A stretch of DNA of 44,300 nucleotides from Pseudomonadota bacterium (GTDB lineage: Bacteria; Pseudomonadota; Alphaproteobacteria; Acetobacterales; Acetobacteraceae): assembly GCA_021815825.1 (NCBI GenBank), contig JAKAZO010000015.1:1-44300 (forward strand), written 5' to 3'. Within the stretch, counting starts at the first letter, position 1, and every line of letters starts with the position of its first letter. Shown here one piece after another: positions 8,310-19,124 of this stretch. The position numbers were made by a program, and so were the translations under genes. Below the pieces are notes generated by a model, which ran no database searches, was not told the origin of the DNA, and saw nothing but the letters and a program-made list of their open reading frames with translations.

Positions 8310-9653
8310 ATGGACTCCCCAGACCCCTCACTCACCCGCCGCGCCCTCGGCGGCCTCGGCCTGGCCGCGGCCGCGCTGGCCGCCACTGCCGCGCCGGTCA
8401 TCGGTGTCCGCCGCGCCGCCGCCGCCACCAAGGCACCCTCCGGCCCGCCGATCAAGGTCGGTGTGCTGCACTCGCTCTCCGGCACGATGGCGATCAGCGA
8501 GACGACGCTGAAGGACGTCATGCTGATGCTGATCGCCGAGCAGAACAGGAAGGGCGGCCTGCTCGGCCGGCCGCTCGAGGCGGTGGTGGTCGATCCGGCC
8601 TCCAACTGGCCGCTCTTCGCCGAGAAGGCGCGCGCGCTGCTGGCTCAGGACAAGTGCGCCGCGGTGTTCGGCTGCTGGACCTCGGTCTCGCGCAAATCGG
8701 TTCTGCCCGTCTTCGAGGAACTCAACGGCATCCTGTTCTACCCGGTCCAGTACGAGGGCCAGGAATGCAGCCGCAACGTGTTCTACACCGGAGCGGCGCC
8801 GAACCAGCAGGCCATTCCCGCGGTGGACTATCTGATGCGGGAGGAGGGCGTGAAGCGCTGGGTGCTCGCCGGCACCGACTATGTCTATCCGCGCACCACC
8901 AACCAGATTCTCGAAGCCTACCTGAAGGCCAAAGGCGTCACCCCGGCCGACATCATGATCAACTACACCCCCTTCGGCCATTCCGACTGGCAGAACATCG
9001 TAGCCCAGATCAAGGCTTTCGGCTCGGCCGGCAAGAAGACGGCGGTGGTCTCCACCATCAACGGCGACGCCAACGTGCCGTTCTACAAGGAGCTCGGCAA
9101 CCAGGGTCTGAAGGCCACGGACATTCCCGTCGTCGCCTTCAGCGTCGGCGAGGAAGAGCTGGCGGGCATGGATACGAAGCCGCTGGTCGGGCACCTCGCC
9201 GCGTGGAACTACTTCATGAGCGTGGACACGGCGGAGAATAAAAGCTTCATCAAAGCCTGGCACGAGTTCATCAAGAATCCGAAGCGCACCACCAACGATC
9301 CGATGGAGGCACACTTCGTCGGGTTCAACATGTGGGTGAAGGCAGTGGAGAAGGCCGCCAGCACCGATCACGACGCGGTCATCGACGCGATGATCGGCAT
9401 CAGCGTGCCTAATCTCTCCGGCGGCTACTCGGCCATGATGCCCAACCATCACATCACCAAGCCGGTGCTGATCGGCGAAATCCAGGGCGACGGGCAATTC
9501 AACATCGTCTCCCAGACGCCGGGCCTGGTGGTGGCGCAGGAATGGTCGCCCTATGTCGCCGAGACGAAAGATCTCATCGGCGACTGGCGGGCGCCGCTCT
9601 CGTGCGGCAATTTCAACGTCAAGACCGGCAAGTGCGGCGGCGCGGCGAAGTAG
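8310..9653 (+). CDS. urtA: urea ABC transporter substrate-binding protein
   Basis: Periplasmic urea receptor, 447 residues, type I periplasmic-binding fold (branched-chain amino acid group). The N-terminus has a twin-arginine type signal (R10-R11, then an Ala/Gly/Leu stretch, cleavage near residue 38). KVGVLHSLSGTMAISE opens the mature domain, and FGCWTSVSRKSVLPVFEE and YPVQYEGQECSRNVFYTGA are strongly UrtA-like. ATG 8310 follows GAGGAAA; the frame is open further upstream to 8223, but that would overlap the sigma-54 promoter. First gene of the 12-gene urea operon; urtB follows after 2 bp. Confidence 0.95.
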   Translation: MDSPDPSLTRRALGGLGLAAAALAATAAPVIGVRRAAAATKAPSGPPIKVGVLHSLSGTMAISETTLKDVMLMLIAEQNRKGGLLGRPLEAVVVDPASNWPLFAEKARALLAQDKCAAVFGCWTSVSRKSVLPVFEELNGILFYPVQYEGQECSRNVFYTGAAPNQQAIPAVDYLMREEGVKRWVLAGTDYVYPRTTNQILEAYLKAKGVTPADIMINYTPFGHSDWQNIVAQIKAFGSAGKKTAVVSTINGDANVPFYKELGNQGLKATDIPVVAFSVGEEELAGMDTKPLVGHLAAWNYFMSVDTAENKSFIKAWHEFIKNPKRTTNDPMEAHFVGFNMWVKAVEKAASTDHDAVIDAMIGISVPNLSGGYSAMMPNHHITKPVLIGEIQGDGQFNIVSQTPGLVVAQEWSPYVAETKDLIGDWRAPLSCGNFNVKTGKCGGAAK

Positions 9654-9655
9654 GC

Positions 9656-11245
9656 ATGGCGCCGTTCGTCGCACGCGTTCTGCTGCTGCTCGCGCTGCTG
9701 TATCCGGCAGCGGCGCGAGCCCAGGCGGACGACCCCTACGCCGCGTTCGCCACGCATGATTACGAGGCGATGCGCGCGGCGATCGAGACCCTGTCGATCT
9801 CGGGCGATGCCCGCGCACCCGCGATTCTTTCCGCGTTGCAGGCGGGCCAGCTCCGCGTCGGCGAAGACGGCACGCTCTATCTGCGCGCCGCGGATGGCAG
9901 CCTGCGCGAGGCCCTGAGCGGCGCCGCGGCCGCGGGCGTCGATGCCGCCGCGCTCAAGGAGGTGCGCATGAACAACGCGGTGCGCCGCGCGCTCGATGGC
10001 GCGCTCGGCGGATTGCGTCTGTTCGCCGCCGATCCGGCCACGCGCGCCGCCGCCGCCGAGGCCGTGTTCAAGGGCCGCGATCAAGCCGCGCTGCCGGCGT
10101 TGGATCGCGCGTTCGCCAAGGAGACGGACGCTGGGGTGAAATCGGTGATGGCGCAGGCGCACGCGGCGCTGATCCTCGCCGGCGGCACCGCGGGCGAGTC
10201 CGACAAGCTCGCCGCCATCGCCGTGCTGCGCGCGCGCGGCGATCTCGAAGCCAGCAGCCTGCTCGCCTCCCTCGCCGGCCAGCCGGCGGCGGTGACGAGC
10301 GCCGCGCGCGATGCGCTGACCGCGATCCAACGGCAGCGTCAGCTCTGGGATATCGCACAGAGCGTGTTCTACGGCCTCTCCCTCGGCTCCGTGCTGCTGC
10401 TCGCCGCCGCCGGGCTCGCCATCACTTTCGGCGTCATGGGCGTGATCAACATGGCGCATGGCGAGATGGTGATGCTGGGCGCCTATACCACCTTCGTCGT
10501 CCAGGAGGCGATGCGCGCTTACGCGCCCGGCCTGCTCGGCGCCAGCCTGTTTGTCGCTGTGCCGGCCGCCTTCCTCGTCGCCGGCGCCGTCGGCATCGCC
10601 ATCGAGCGCGGCCTGATCCGCTTCCTCTATGGCCGGCCGCTGGAAACCCTGCTTGCGACGTGGGGTCTTTCGCTCATCCTGCAGCAGGGGGTGCGTTCGA
10701 TCTTCGGCCCGAGCAACCGCGACGTGAGCACGCCGGCGTGGATGAGCGGGGCCTTCCCGCTCGGTGGCCTGACGATCACCGCCAACCGCCTCACCATCAT
10801 CGTCTTCGCGGCGCTGGTGTTCGCGGTGCTGATGCTCGCGCTGCGCCGGACCGCGCTCGGCCTGCGCATGCGTGCCGTGACGCAGAACCGGTTCATGGCC
10901 GCGGCGATGGGGATCCGCACGCCGTGGATCGACGCGCTGACATTCGGGCTCGGCTCCGGCGTCGCCGGTATCGCCGGCGTGGCGCTGAGCCAGATCGACA
11001 ACGTCTCGCCCAATCTCGGCCAGAGCTACATCATCGACAGTTTCATGGTGGTGGTCTTCGGCGGCGTCGGCAATCTGTGGGGCACCGCGCTCGGCGCCCT
11101 GACGCTCGGCATCGTCAACAAATTCCTGGAGCCGGTCGCTGGTGCGGTGCTCGGCAAGATCGCCGTGCTCGTCCTGCTCATCGTCTTCATCCAGCGGCGC
11201 CCGCGCGGCATGTTCCCGCTTAAGGGCCGGGCGGTGGAGGCATGA
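9656..11245 (+). CDS. urtB: urea ABC transporter permease UrtB
   Basis: Inner-membrane permease of LivH type, 529 residues. A signal peptide (1-22, ARA end) leads into a roughly 200-residue soluble Ala-rich helical region (about 23-230), predicted periplasmic. The multi-spanning permease follows from about 235 (QSVFYGLSLGSVLLLAAAGL). The soluble extension is found in many proteobacterial UrtB proteins and is missing from ordinary LivH. GVMGVINMAHGEMVMLGAY is the family hallmark. ATG 9656 lies just after the urtA stop; the 3' end overlaps urtC by four bases (ATGA). Confidence 0.95.
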   Translation: MAPFVARVLLLLALLYPAAARAQADDPYAAFATHDYEAMRAAIETLSISGDARAPAILSALQAGQLRVGEDGTLYLRAADGSLREALSGAAAAGVDAAALKEVRMNNAVRRALDGALGGLRLFAADPATRAAAAEAVFKGRDQAALPALDRAFAKETDAGVKSVMAQAHAALILAGGTAGESDKLAAIAVLRARGDLEASSLLASLAGQPAAVTSAARDALTAIQRQRQLWDIAQSVFYGLSLGSVLLLAAAGLAITFGVMGVINMAHGEMVMLGAYTTFVVQEAMRAYAPGLLGASLFVAVPAAFLVAGAVGIAIERGLIRFLYGRPLETLLATWGLSLILQQGVRSIFGPSNRDVSTPAWMSGAFPLGGLTITANRLTIIVFAALVFAVLMLALRRTALGLRMRAVTQNRFMAAAMGIRTPWIDALTFGLGSGVAGIAGVALSQIDNVSPNLGQSYIIDSFMVVVFGGVGNLWGTALGALTLGIVNKFLEPVAGAVLGKIAVLVLLIVFIQRRPRGMFPLKGRAVEA

Positions 11246-12357
11246 GACGCATCACCGTCGGCGACGGGTTGACGCTGGTCGCGGTGCTCGGCGGCGCTGT
11301 GCTGATCGCCGCGCTGAACCTCGCGACCCCGCCCGATGGGGCGCTGCACGTGCCGAGTTTCGTGCTGCCCCTGGCCGGGAAATATCTATGCTACGCGATG
11401 CTGGCGCTCGCCGTCGATCTGGTGTGGGGCTTTGCCGGGATCCTCAGCCTGGGCCACGCGGCATTTTTCGCGCTCGGCGGCTATGCCATTGGCATGTACC
11501 TGATGCGCGAGATCGGCACGCGCGGGGTTTATGGCAACGCCATGCTGCCGGACTTCATGGTGTTCCTCAACTGGACCCGGCTGCCCTGGTACTGGCACGG
11601 GTTCGACATGTTCTGGTTCGCCTTCCTGATGGTTCTTCTGGTGCCCGGCGCGCTGGCATTGGTGTTCGGCTACCTCGCGTTCCGCTCGCGCGTCTCGGGT
11701 GTCTATCTCTCGATCATCACGCAGGCCCTGACCTACGCGCTGCTGCTTGCCTTCTTCCGCAACGACATGGGCTTCGGCGGCAATAACGGGATGACCGATT
11801 TCAAGGACATTCTCGGTCTGCCGCTGCACGCGGACGCGACGCGGGCGGGCTTGCTGGTTCTGACTGCCGCGTTCCTCTCCGCCCAGCTCCTTCTCGCCCG
11901 CGCGCTGGTGCGCTCGCGCTTCGGCAAGGTCCTGGTCGCGGTGCGCGATGCGGAAAGCCGTGTCCGCTTCCTCGGCTACCGGCCGGAATCCTACAAGCTC
12001 GTGGTCTGGGTCATCTCCGCCGTGATGGCGGCGATCGGCGGCGCGCTCTACGTGCCGCAGGTCGGCATCATCAATCCGTCGGAATTCTCGCCGGCGAACT
12101 CGATCGAGGCGGTGATCTGGGTCGCGGTCGGCGGGCGCGGCACGCTGATCGGCGCCATCCTCGGCGCGGTGCTGGTCAATCTCGGCAAGACCTACTTCAC
12201 CGGCGCGCTGCCCGAGCTCTGGCTCTACGCGCTCGGGGGTCTGTTCGTCGTCGTGACCCTGCTGCTGCCGAACGGGGTGCTCGGTGTCCTGCGGCGTCGT
12301 GGCACAGGCGACGGCGTGGTACCCAAGCCGCTGCCGGTCGGGGAGCAGCCGACATGA
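11242..12357 (+). CDS. urtC: urea ABC transporter permease UrtC
   Basis: LivM-type inner-membrane permease, 371 residues. LAVDLVWGFAGILSLGHAAFFALGGYAIGMYLMRE and NNGMTDFKDILGLPL are typical of UrtC. It pairs with UrtB to form the membrane channel driven by UrtD and UrtE. It overlaps urtB and urtD by ATGA at both ends, so translation is probably coupled. The Pro-rich loop between the first membrane segments (LPDFMVFLNWTRLPWYWHGF) is longer than in LivM, as expected for UrtC. Confidence 0.95.
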   Translation: MRRITVGDGLTLVAVLGGAVLIAALNLATPPDGALHVPSFVLPLAGKYLCYAMLALAVDLVWGFAGILSLGHAAFFALGGYAIGMYLMREIGTRGVYGNAMLPDFMVFLNWTRLPWYWHGFDMFWFAFLMVLLVPGALALVFGYLAFRSRVSGVYLSIITQALTYALLLAFFRNDMGFGGNNGMTDFKDILGLPLHADATRAGLLVLTAAFLSAQLLLARALVRSRFGKVLVAVRDAESRVRFLGYRPESYKLVVWVISAVMAAIGGALYVPQVGIINPSEFSPANSIEAVIWVAVGGRGTLIGAILGAVLVNLGKTYFTGALPELWLYALGGLFVVVTLLLPNGVLGVLRRRGTGDGVVPKPLPVGEQPT

Positions 12358-13115
12358 TCGAACCGATCGGCACCGTCGCCGACACGCTGCTCTATCTCAA
12401 CGGCGTGACCGTCAGCTTCGACGGCTTCCGCGCGCTGAATGGCCTCTCCATCGTGCTCGATCCCGGCGAGATGCGCGCCGTGATCGGGCCCAACGGTGCC
12501 GGCAAGACGACGATGATGGACGTCATCACAGGAAAGACCCGCCCGGACGAGGGCGACGTGATCTACCGCGAGCATACCGACCTGACCAAGCTGGACGAGG
12601 CGGATATCGCCGCCCTCGGCATCGGGCGCAAGTTCCAGAAGCCGACCGTGTTCGAGATGCACACGGTGTGGGACAATCTGCTGCTGGCGCTGGCCGGGAA
12701 CCGCAGCCCGGCGCACACGATGTTCGGCCGGCCGCCGGCGCACGAGCGGACCCGTATCGAGGAGGTGCTGGCGACGACGCGGCTGGTCGAGCACCGCGCC
12801 CGCCGCGCCGGGGACCTTTCGCACGGCCAGAAGCAATGGCTGGAGATCGGCATGCTGCTCGCGCAGGAGCCGCAGCTTCTCCTCGTCGATGAGCCGGTCG
12901 CCGGCATGACCGACGCCGAGACCGAGGCCACCGCCGAATTGCTGCGCGAGATCAACCGCACGCGCAGCGTCGTCGTGGTCGAGCACGACATGGCGTTCGT
13001 GCGCGCGCTCGGCGTCAAGGTCACCGTGCTGCACGAAGGTGCGGTGCTGTCCGAGGGCTCGATCGACCATGTATCGGCCGATCCACGCGTGATCGAAGTC
13101 TATCTGGGGCGCTGA
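12354..13115 (+). CDS. urtD: urea ABC transporter ATPase UrtD
   Basis: Cytoplasmic ABC ATPase, 253 residues, LivG class. Walker A is GPNGAGKT at 45-52, the signature is LSHGQKQWLEI (LSHGQ rather than LSGGQ, usual for UrtD), Walker B ends LLLVDEP, and the switch histidine is in VVEHDM. It powers urea import with UrtE. It overlaps urtC by four bases and is followed 3 bp later by urtE. Confidence 0.95.
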   Translation: MIEPIGTVADTLLYLNGVTVSFDGFRALNGLSIVLDPGEMRAVIGPNGAGKTTMMDVITGKTRPDEGDVIYREHTDLTKLDEADIAALGIGRKFQKPTVFEMHTVWDNLLLALAGNRSPAHTMFGRPPAHERTRIEEVLATTRLVEHRARRAGDLSHGQKQWLEIGMLLAQEPQLLLVDEPVAGMTDAETEATAELLREINRTRSVVVVEHDMAFVRALGVKVTVLHEGAVLSEGSIDHVSADPRVIEVYLGR

Positions 13116-13118
13116 CGC

Positions 13119-13788
13119 ATGCTCTCGGTGGAAACCGTCGACCTGCATTACGGCGCCGCCATCGCACTGCGCGGCGTCTCGCTCAAGGCGGAGATCGGCG
13201 CCGTCACCTGTCTGCTCGGACGCAACGGCGTTGGCAAGACCAGCCTGCTGCGCGCCATCGTCGGCGCCCACCCGCTCACCCGCGGGGCGATCCGCTGGGA
13301 GGGGGCGGACATCGCGCGCCTGCCGATCTATGACCGCGCCCGGCGTGGCATCGCCATCGTGCCCCAGGGGCGCGACATCTTTCCGCTCCTGACCGTGCGC
13401 GAGAATCTCGAGACCGGCTTCGCGGTGTTGCCACGCGGCGCGCGCCGCGTGCCGGAGGACGTGTTCGAGCTGTTCCCGGTGCTCAGGACGATGCTGAACC
13501 GGCGCGGCGGTGATCTCTCCGGCGGCCAGCAGCAGCAGCTCGCCATCGCCCGCGCGCTCGTCATGCGCCCCCGCCTGCTGCTGATGGACGAGCCGACCGA
13601 GGGCATCCAGCCGAGCATCATCAAGGATATCGCCCGCGTGATCGCGGCGTTGCGCGCGCGCGGGGATATGGCCATCCTGCTGGTCGAGCAGTATTTCGAT
13701 TTCGCCCATCTCCTCGCCCAGCACATCGCGGTCATGGACCGCGGCGAGATCGTGCTCGACGGAAGCAACACGGAGCTCGACCCGCAGG

Positions 13789-13814
<26 letters not shown>
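13119..13814 (+). CDS. urtE: urea ABC transporter ATPase UrtE
   Basis: Cytoplasmic ABC ATPase, 231 residues, LivF class. Walker A is GRNGVGKT at 34-41, the signature LSGGQQQQLAIARAL, and Walker B LLLMDEPTEGIQPSI, which is characteristic of UrtE. It completes the UrtABCDE transporter. The last 26 bases overlap the start of ureD in another frame, joining the transporter and urease parts of the operon. Confidence 0.95.
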
Positions 13815-14634
<820 letters not shown>

Positions 14635-14647
14635 CCGGGGGAAGCGG

Positions 14648-14950
14648 ATGAACCTGACACCGCGCGAGAAGGACAAGCTGCTCATCGCCATGGCCGCCAC
14701 GGTGGCACGGCGGCGCCTGGAGCGCGGGGTGAAGCTCAATCATCCCGAGGCCATCGCGCTGATCACGGATTTCGTCGTCGAGGGCGCACGCGACGGGCGG
14801 AGCGTCGCCGACCTCATGGAAGCCGGCGCGCATGTACTGACGCGCAATCAGGTGATGGAAGGAATCGCCGAGATGATCCACGACGTGCAGGTCGAGGCGA
14901 CATTCCCCGACGGCACCAAGCTCGTCACCGTGCACGAGCCGATCCGATGA
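14648..14950 (+). CDS. ureA: urease gamma subunit
   Basis: Structural gamma subunit, 100 residues, the normal length for separate Ure[18 protein letters not shown] opens the protein, and [16 protein letters not shown] and the [12 protein letters not shown] segment are family-defining. It assembles with UreB and UreC as (ABC)3. The stop overlaps the ureB start by four bases (ATGA). The frame is open well upstream of this ATG only as a shadow of ureD. Confidence 0.97.
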   Translation: MNLTPREKDKLLIAMAATVARRRLERGVKLNHPEAIALITDFVVEGARDGRSVADLMEAGAHVLTRNQVMEGIAEMIHDVQVEATFPDGTKLVTVHEPIR

Positions 14951-15252
14951 TCCCCGGCGAGATTCTCACCGCGCCGGGCGAGATCGCGCTCAATGCCGAT
15001 CTGCCGCGCACCGTGCTGACCATCGCCAATACCGGAGACCGGCCGATCCAGGTCGGCAGCCACTACCATTTCGCCGAGACCAACCCGGCGCTGCGCTTCG
15101 ACCGCGCCGCCGCGCGCGGCATGCGGCTCGACATTCCCGCTGGCACCGCGATCCGCTTCGAGCCTGGGCAGAGCCGCGAGGTGACGCTGATCCCTTATCG
15201 CGGCACGCGGACCGTGCAGGGCTTTCGCGGCGACGTGATGGGAAAGGTCTGA
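14947..15252 (+). CDS. ureB: urease beta subunit
   Basis: Structural beta subunit, 101 residues. It begins [16 protein letters not shown] and contains [22 protein letters not shown], the UreB hallmark, and the C-terminal [10 protein letters not shown]. It forms the trimeric scaffold with UreA and UreC. It overlaps ureA by four bases and precedes ureC by 4 bp. Confidence 0.97.
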   Translation: MIPGEILTAPGEIALNADLPRTVLTIANTGDRPIQVGSHYHFAETNPALRFDRAAARGMRLDIPAGTAIRFEPGQSREVTLIPYRGTRTVQGFRGDVMGKV

Positions 15253-15256
15253 ACCG

Positions 15257-16963
15257 ATGGCCCGTCTGCCTCGCTCCGCCTATGCGGACATGTTCGGCCC
15301 GACCACGGGCGACCGCGTGCGGCTGGCCGATACCGACCTGTTCATCGAGGTCGAACGCGATCTCACCACATACGGCGAGGAAGTGAAGTTCGGCGGCGGC
15401 AAAGTGATCCGCGACGGCATGGGCCAGTCGCAAGCGTCCCAGGCGGAGGGCGCCGTCGATACGGTCATTACCAACGCGCTCATCCTTGACCATTGGGGCG
15501 TCGTCAAGGCCGATGTCGGGCTGCTGCATGGCCGCATCGCCAAGATCGGCAAGGCTGGCAACCCGGATGTGCAGCCTGGCGTGGACATCGTCATCGGTCC
15601 GGGCACCGAGGTGATCGCGGGCGAGGGCAAAATCCTCACCGCCGGCGGCATCGACAGCCACATCCATTTCATCTGTCCCCAGCAGGTGGAGGAGGCCCTG
15701 GCATCGGGCATCACCACGCTGGTCGGCGGCGGCACCGGGCCGGCGACCGGCACGGCGGCAACCACCTGCACGCCGGGGCCGTTCCATCTGGCGCGCATGA
15801 TCCAGGCCGCGGAGGGGCTGCCGGTCAATCTCGCTTTTGCCGGCAAGGGCAACGCGTCCCGACCGGGGGCGCTGGAGGAGATGGTACGCGCCGGCGCCGC
15901 CGCGCTGAAGCTGCACGAGGACTGGGGCACGACGCCGGCGGCGATCGATTGTTGCCTGTCGGTCGCCGACCTGTTCGACGTGCAGGTGATGATCCACACC
16001 GACACGCTGAACGAATCCGGCTTCGTCGAGGACACGATCGCCGCCTTCAAGGGCCGCACGATCCATGCCTTCCACACCGAGGGCGCGGGTGGCGGGCATG
16101 CCCCCGATATCATCAAGGTCGCAGGCCTGGCCAACGTTCTGCCGAGTTCGACGAACCCGACGCGGCCCTACACGGTGAACACGCTCGACGAGCATCTCGA
16201 CATGCTCATGGTCTGCCACCATCTCGACGCGTCGATCCCGGAGGACATCGCTTTCGCCGAGAGCCGCATCCGCCGCGAAACCATCGCCGCGGAGGATATC
16301 CTGCACGATCTCGGCGCACTCTCGATGATGTCTTCCGACAGCCAGGCCATGGGCCGCGTCGGCGAGGTGATCCTGCGCACCTGGCAAACCGCGCACAAGA
16401 TGAAAACCCAGCGTGGCGCGCTGCCGGGCGACGGCGCGGCCGACAATGCGCGGGCCAAGCGCTACATCGCCAAATACACCATCAATCCGGCGATCGCGCA
16501 GGGCATGGCGCGGGAGATCGGCTCGATCGAGCCGGGGAAGCTGGCGGATCTCGTGCTGTGGTCTCCCGCCTTCTTCGGCGTCAAGCCGGATCTCGTGATC
16601 AAGTCCGGCAGCATCGTGATGGCGGCGATGGGCGACCCGAATGCGTCGATCCCGACCCCGCAGCCGGTGCATTACCGCCCGATGTTCGCCGCGTTCGGGC
16701 GCGCGCTGGCGGAATCCTGCGTCACCTTCGTCTCCGCGGCCGCCCTGGAAGCGGGTCTTGCACGCCGGCTCGGCCTCTCGCGACGCCTCGCCGCCGTCAC
16801 CGACACGCGTGGGGGGATCGGCAAGAAGAGCATGATCCACAACGACGCCACGCCGGTGATCGAGGTCGATGCCGAGACCTACGAAGTGCGCGCCGATGGC
16901 GTGCTGCTCACCTGTGAGCCGGCGGCCGTGCTGCCGATGGCCCAGCGCTATTTCCTGTTCTGA
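15257..16963 (+). CDS. ureC: urease alpha (catalytic) subunit
   Basis: Catalytic subunit that hydrolyses urea to ammonia and carbamate; 568 residues, full length. All active-site residues are present, one position later than in Klebsiella numbering: nickel ligands H135, H137, H247, H273 and D361, the carbamylated lysine K218 (ALKLHEDWG), the flap cysteine C320 and the catalytic histidine H321 in MVCHHLD. The substrate-region segments [11 protein letters not shown] and SSTNPT are intact. The stop codon shares one base with the ureE start (TGATG). Confidence 0.98.
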   Translation: MARLPRSAYADMFGPTTGDRVRLADTDLFIEVERDLTTYGEEVKFGGGKVIRDGMGQSQASQAEGAVDTVITNALILDHWGVVKADVGLLHGRIAKIGKAGNPDVQPGVDIVIGPGTEVIAGEGKILTAGGIDSHIHFICPQQVEEALASGITTLVGGGTGPATGTAATTCTPGPFHLARMIQAAEGLPVNLAFAGKGNASRPGALEEMVRAGAAALKLHEDWGTTPAAIDCCLSVADLFDVQVMIHTDTLNESGFVEDTIAAFKGRTIHAFHTEGAGGGHAPDIIKVAGLANVLPSSTNPTRPYTVNTLDEHLDMLMVCHHLDASIPEDIAFAESRIRRETIAAEDILHDLGALSMMSSDSQAMGRVGEVILRTWQTAHKMKTQRGALPGDGAADNARAKRYIAKYTINPAIAQGMAREIGSIEPGKLADLVLWSPAFFGVKPDLVIKSGSIVMAAMGDPNASIPTPQPVHYRPMFAAFGRALAESCVTFVSAAALEAGLARRLGLSRRLAAVTDTRGGIGKKSMIHNDATPVIEVDAETYEVRADGVLLTCEPAAVLPMAQRYFLF

Positions 16964-17412
16964 TGCGCGCCACCGAGATCCTTCGTGCCGGCACCTGGAA
17001 CCAGGCGGATGCGGCCGACCGGGTGCGGCTCGACCATGACCATCGGCATCGGCGCCGTATTCTCTTGCGTGGCGAGCGTGGTGGGGAGCTGCTCCTCGAT
17101 CTCGCCGCCGCGCAGCATCTGCATGATGGCGACGGGCTGCTGTGCGAAGACGGCAGCATCGTCCTCGTCGTCGCCGTGCCGGAGCCATTGCTCGAGATCG
17201 ATGCGGCCCCGTCCGTCCTGCTGCGGATCGCGTGGCATCTCGGCAATCGCCACCTGCCGGTGCAGTTCCTGGCTGGCCGGCTCCGCGTGCGGGCCGACCA
17301 CGTCATCGGCGGAATGGTGGAAGCGCTCGGTGGGCACGCCCATGCGATCGAGGCGCCGTTCGATCCCGAGCCCGGCGCCTATGCGGGGACGCCGGGCCAT
17401 CACCATGATTGA
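16963..17412 (+). CDS. ureE: urease nickel metallochaperone UreE
   Basis: UreE delivers nickel to the UreDFG-apourease complex. Length is 149 residues: an N-terminal peptide-binding domain, then the metal domain with HLGNRHLPVQFLAGRL, whose GNRH histidine is the conserved nickel ligand at the dimer interface. The tail is modest, with HAHAIEAP and a final HHHD, not the long polyhistidine of Klebsiella, so it probably has little nickel-storage capacity. One-base overlap with ureC; ureF starts 6 bp after the stop. Confidence 0.93.
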   Translation: MRATEILRAGTWNQADAADRVRLDHDHRHRRRILLRGERGGELLLDLAAAQHLHDGDGLLCEDGSIVLVVAVPEPLLEIDAAPSVLLRIAWHLGNRHLPVQFLAGRLRVRADHVIGGMVEALGGHAHAIEAPFDPEPGAYAGTPGHHHD

Positions 17413-17418
17413 TCCGCG

Positions 17419-18063
17419 ATGACCGCGCCACGCGCGCTGCTGCACCTGCTCGCCTGGTTCTCGCCGGGCTTTCCCACCGGAGGCTTCGCCTATTCGCACG
17501 GGCTGGAGTGGGCGGTGGAGGTTGGCGACGTCGCCGATGAGGCCGGCCTGCGCGCCTGGGTCGAGGCCATCCTTCTGCACGGCGCCGGACGCAGCGACGC
17601 GATCCTGCTGCGGGCAGCGCACGCGGCCGCCGCGGACGAGGGAAGGCTCGCCGCCATTGCCGAACTCGCCCGCGCGGCGGCCCCGGCGCGCGAGCGCCAG
17701 ATGGAAACCGTCGCCCAGGGGACGGCCTTCGCCGCCGCCGCCGCGCCCTGGGGCGGCAGCTACGCCGGCGCCTATCCTGTCGCTGCCGGCGCGCTGATGG
17801 GCCGCGAGGGCATCGACGCCGAGCACGCCGTGCTCGCCTATCTCCACGCCTTCGCGGCCAATCTCGTCTCCGCGGCCGTACGACTGATCCCGCTCGGCCA
17901 GAGCGCGGGGCTACGCGTGCTCGCAGCGCTCGAAGCCGCGATCCTGGCGGCCGCCGAGGAGACCCGGGGTGCGCCGCTCGACGCGATCGGCGGCGCCTGC
18001 TTCCGGTCCGACATCGCCGCGATGCGGCACGAAACCCAGTACACGAGGTTGTTCCGCTCATGA
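17419..18063 (+). CDS. ureF: urease accessory protein UreF
   Basis: UreF, 214 residues, all-helical. [20 protein letters not shown] at the N-terminus is the family signature, and the C-terminus has [20 protein letters not shown]. It bridges UreD and UreG and acts in fidelity and activation of the nickel-loading GTPase. It overlaps ureG by four bases (ATGA), so translation is probably coupled. Confidence 0.95.
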   Translation: MTAPRALLHLLAWFSPGFPTGGFAYSHGLEWAVEVGDVADEAGLRAWVEAILLHGAGRSDAILLRAAHAAAADEGRLAAIAELARAAAPARERQMETVAQGTAFAAAAAPWGGSYAGAYPVAAGALMGREGIDAEHAVLAYLHAFAANLVSAAVRLIPLGQSAGLRVLAALEAAILAAAEETRGAPLDAIGGACFRSDIAAMRHETQYTRLFRS

Positions 18064-18683
18064 CAGGTTCTGCGCACGGCCCGCTGCGCGTCGGCGTCGG
18101 CGGTCCCGTCGGTTCCGGCAAGACCGCGCTGATGGATGCGCTATGCAGGCAGTTCCGCGACCGCTACGAGATCGCGGCGATCACGAACGACATCTACACC
18201 AAGGAGGACGCCGAGTTCCTCACCCGCGCCGGATCGCTGCCGCCCGAGCGCATCCTCGGGATCGAGACCGGGGGCTGCCCGCACACCGCGATCCGCGAGG
18301 ACGCCTCGATCAATCTGGCCGGCGTCGCCGATCTCGCGACCCGTTTCCCCGCGCTCGATCTCATCCTGATCGAGAGCGGCGGCGACAATCTCGCCGCCAC
18401 CTTCAGCCCGGAACTCGCCGATCTGACGATCTATGTCATCGACGTGTCCGCCGGCGACAAGATCCCGCGCAAAGGTGGGCCGGGGATCACGCGCAGCGAT
18501 CTGCTGGTGATCAACAAGATCGATCTCGCCCCGCTGGTCGGCGCCAGTCTCGAGGTGATGGAGCGCGACGCCAGGCGCATGCGCGGCGAGCGGCCGTTCC
18601 TGTTCGCCAATATCCGCGCCGGACTCGGCGCCGCGGAGGTGGCCGCCTTCATCGAACGGAGCGGCGGGCTGGGCTCCGTATAG
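18060..18683 (+). CDS. ureG: urease accessory GTPase UreG
   Basis: SIMIBI-class GTPase, 207 residues. The P-loop is GPVGSGKT at 15-22, the nickel-binding CPH motif is at 73-75 ([11 protein letters not shown]), and the guanine-specificity motif is NKID. GTP hydrolysis by its dimer releases nickel into urease. It is the last gene of the operon, followed by a 10-bp-stem hairpin. No nickel permease (ureH/hupE/nik) is linked. Confidence 0.97.
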   Translation: MTGSAHGPLRVGVGGPVGSGKTALMDALCRQFRDRYEIAAITNDIYTKEDAEFLTRAGSLPPERILGIETGGCPHTAIREDASINLAGVADLATRFPALDLILIESGGDNLAATFSPELADLTIYVIDVSAGDKIPRKGGPGITRSDLLVINKIDLAPLVGASLEVMERDARRMRGERPFLFANIRAGLGAAEVAAFIERSGGLGSV

Positions 18684-18689
18684 CAAGCT

Positions 18690-18715
18690 CCGACCTGATC
18701 AAACCATCAGGTCGG
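18690..18715. terminator. hairpin closing the urea operon, bidirectional
   Basis: CCGACCTGAT (18690-18699) pairs perfectly with ATCAGGTCGG (18706-18715) around a six-base loop, 7 bp after the ureG stop. It sits between convergent genes (ureG and the minus-strand DUF35 gene), so it can serve both. There is no long U tract on either strand. Confidence 0.65.
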
Positions 18716-18732
18716 ACCGGGCTCTGCCCCAT

Positions 18733-19119
18733 TCAGCCCGGCGTAAACACCGGCACCCGGAAGCCGCCTTCGGCCTCGCGCAGCTCCACGCGCACCGCCT
18801 GGCCGATGGCGATTTCATCGAAGTCGCAGCCGACGATGTTGGTCATCATCATCGGCCCTTCCGCGAGCTCGACATAGGCGATGGCGTAGGGCTGCGGCGC
18901 GCGGCGCATGATGCTGAAGGAATAGATCCGGCCTCTGCCGGACGCCTCGCGCCACTCGGTCGCGTCGGCAAAGCAGAAGGGGCAGAGCGCGCGCGGATAC
19001 CAGTGCGCGCGCTGGCATTCCTTGCAGGTTTTGACGAGGAATTTTCCGGCTCGCGTGGCGGCCCAGAAGGCCTCGGTTTCGGGGGTGGGGGTGGGAGCGG
19101 GAAGCGTGCGTTCGGTCAT
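18733..19119 (-). CDS. Zn-ribbon OB-fold protein (DUF35 family)
   Basis: A 128-residue protein with a zinc-ribbon at 32-49 (C32-x2-C35-x10-C46-x2-C49) followed by an OB-fold (YSFSIMRRAPQPYAIAYVELAEGP). Family members bind acyl-CoA thioesters and act as partner subunits of thiolase-fold enzymes, for example in steroid side-chain aldolases and hydratases. ATG 19119 has GGGAG 8 bases upstream; a GTG at 19128 overlapping the previous stop is less well placed. It starts 5 bp after the thiolase-like gene, which supports a two-subunit complex. Confidence 0.85.
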   Translation of the reverse strand: MTERTLPAPTPTPETEAFWAATRAGKFLVKTCKECQRAHWYPRALCPFCFADATEWREASGRGRIYSFSIMRRAPQPYAIAYVELAEGPMMMTNIVGCDFDEIAIGQAVRVELREAEGGFRVPVFTPG

Positions 19120-19124
19120 TGGGT

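Noticed and set aside
14990-17188. A 732-codon minus-strand frame opposite ureB, ureC and ureE
   Set aside because: Composition is typical of antisense shadow frames, and the opposite strand has three unambiguous urease genes.
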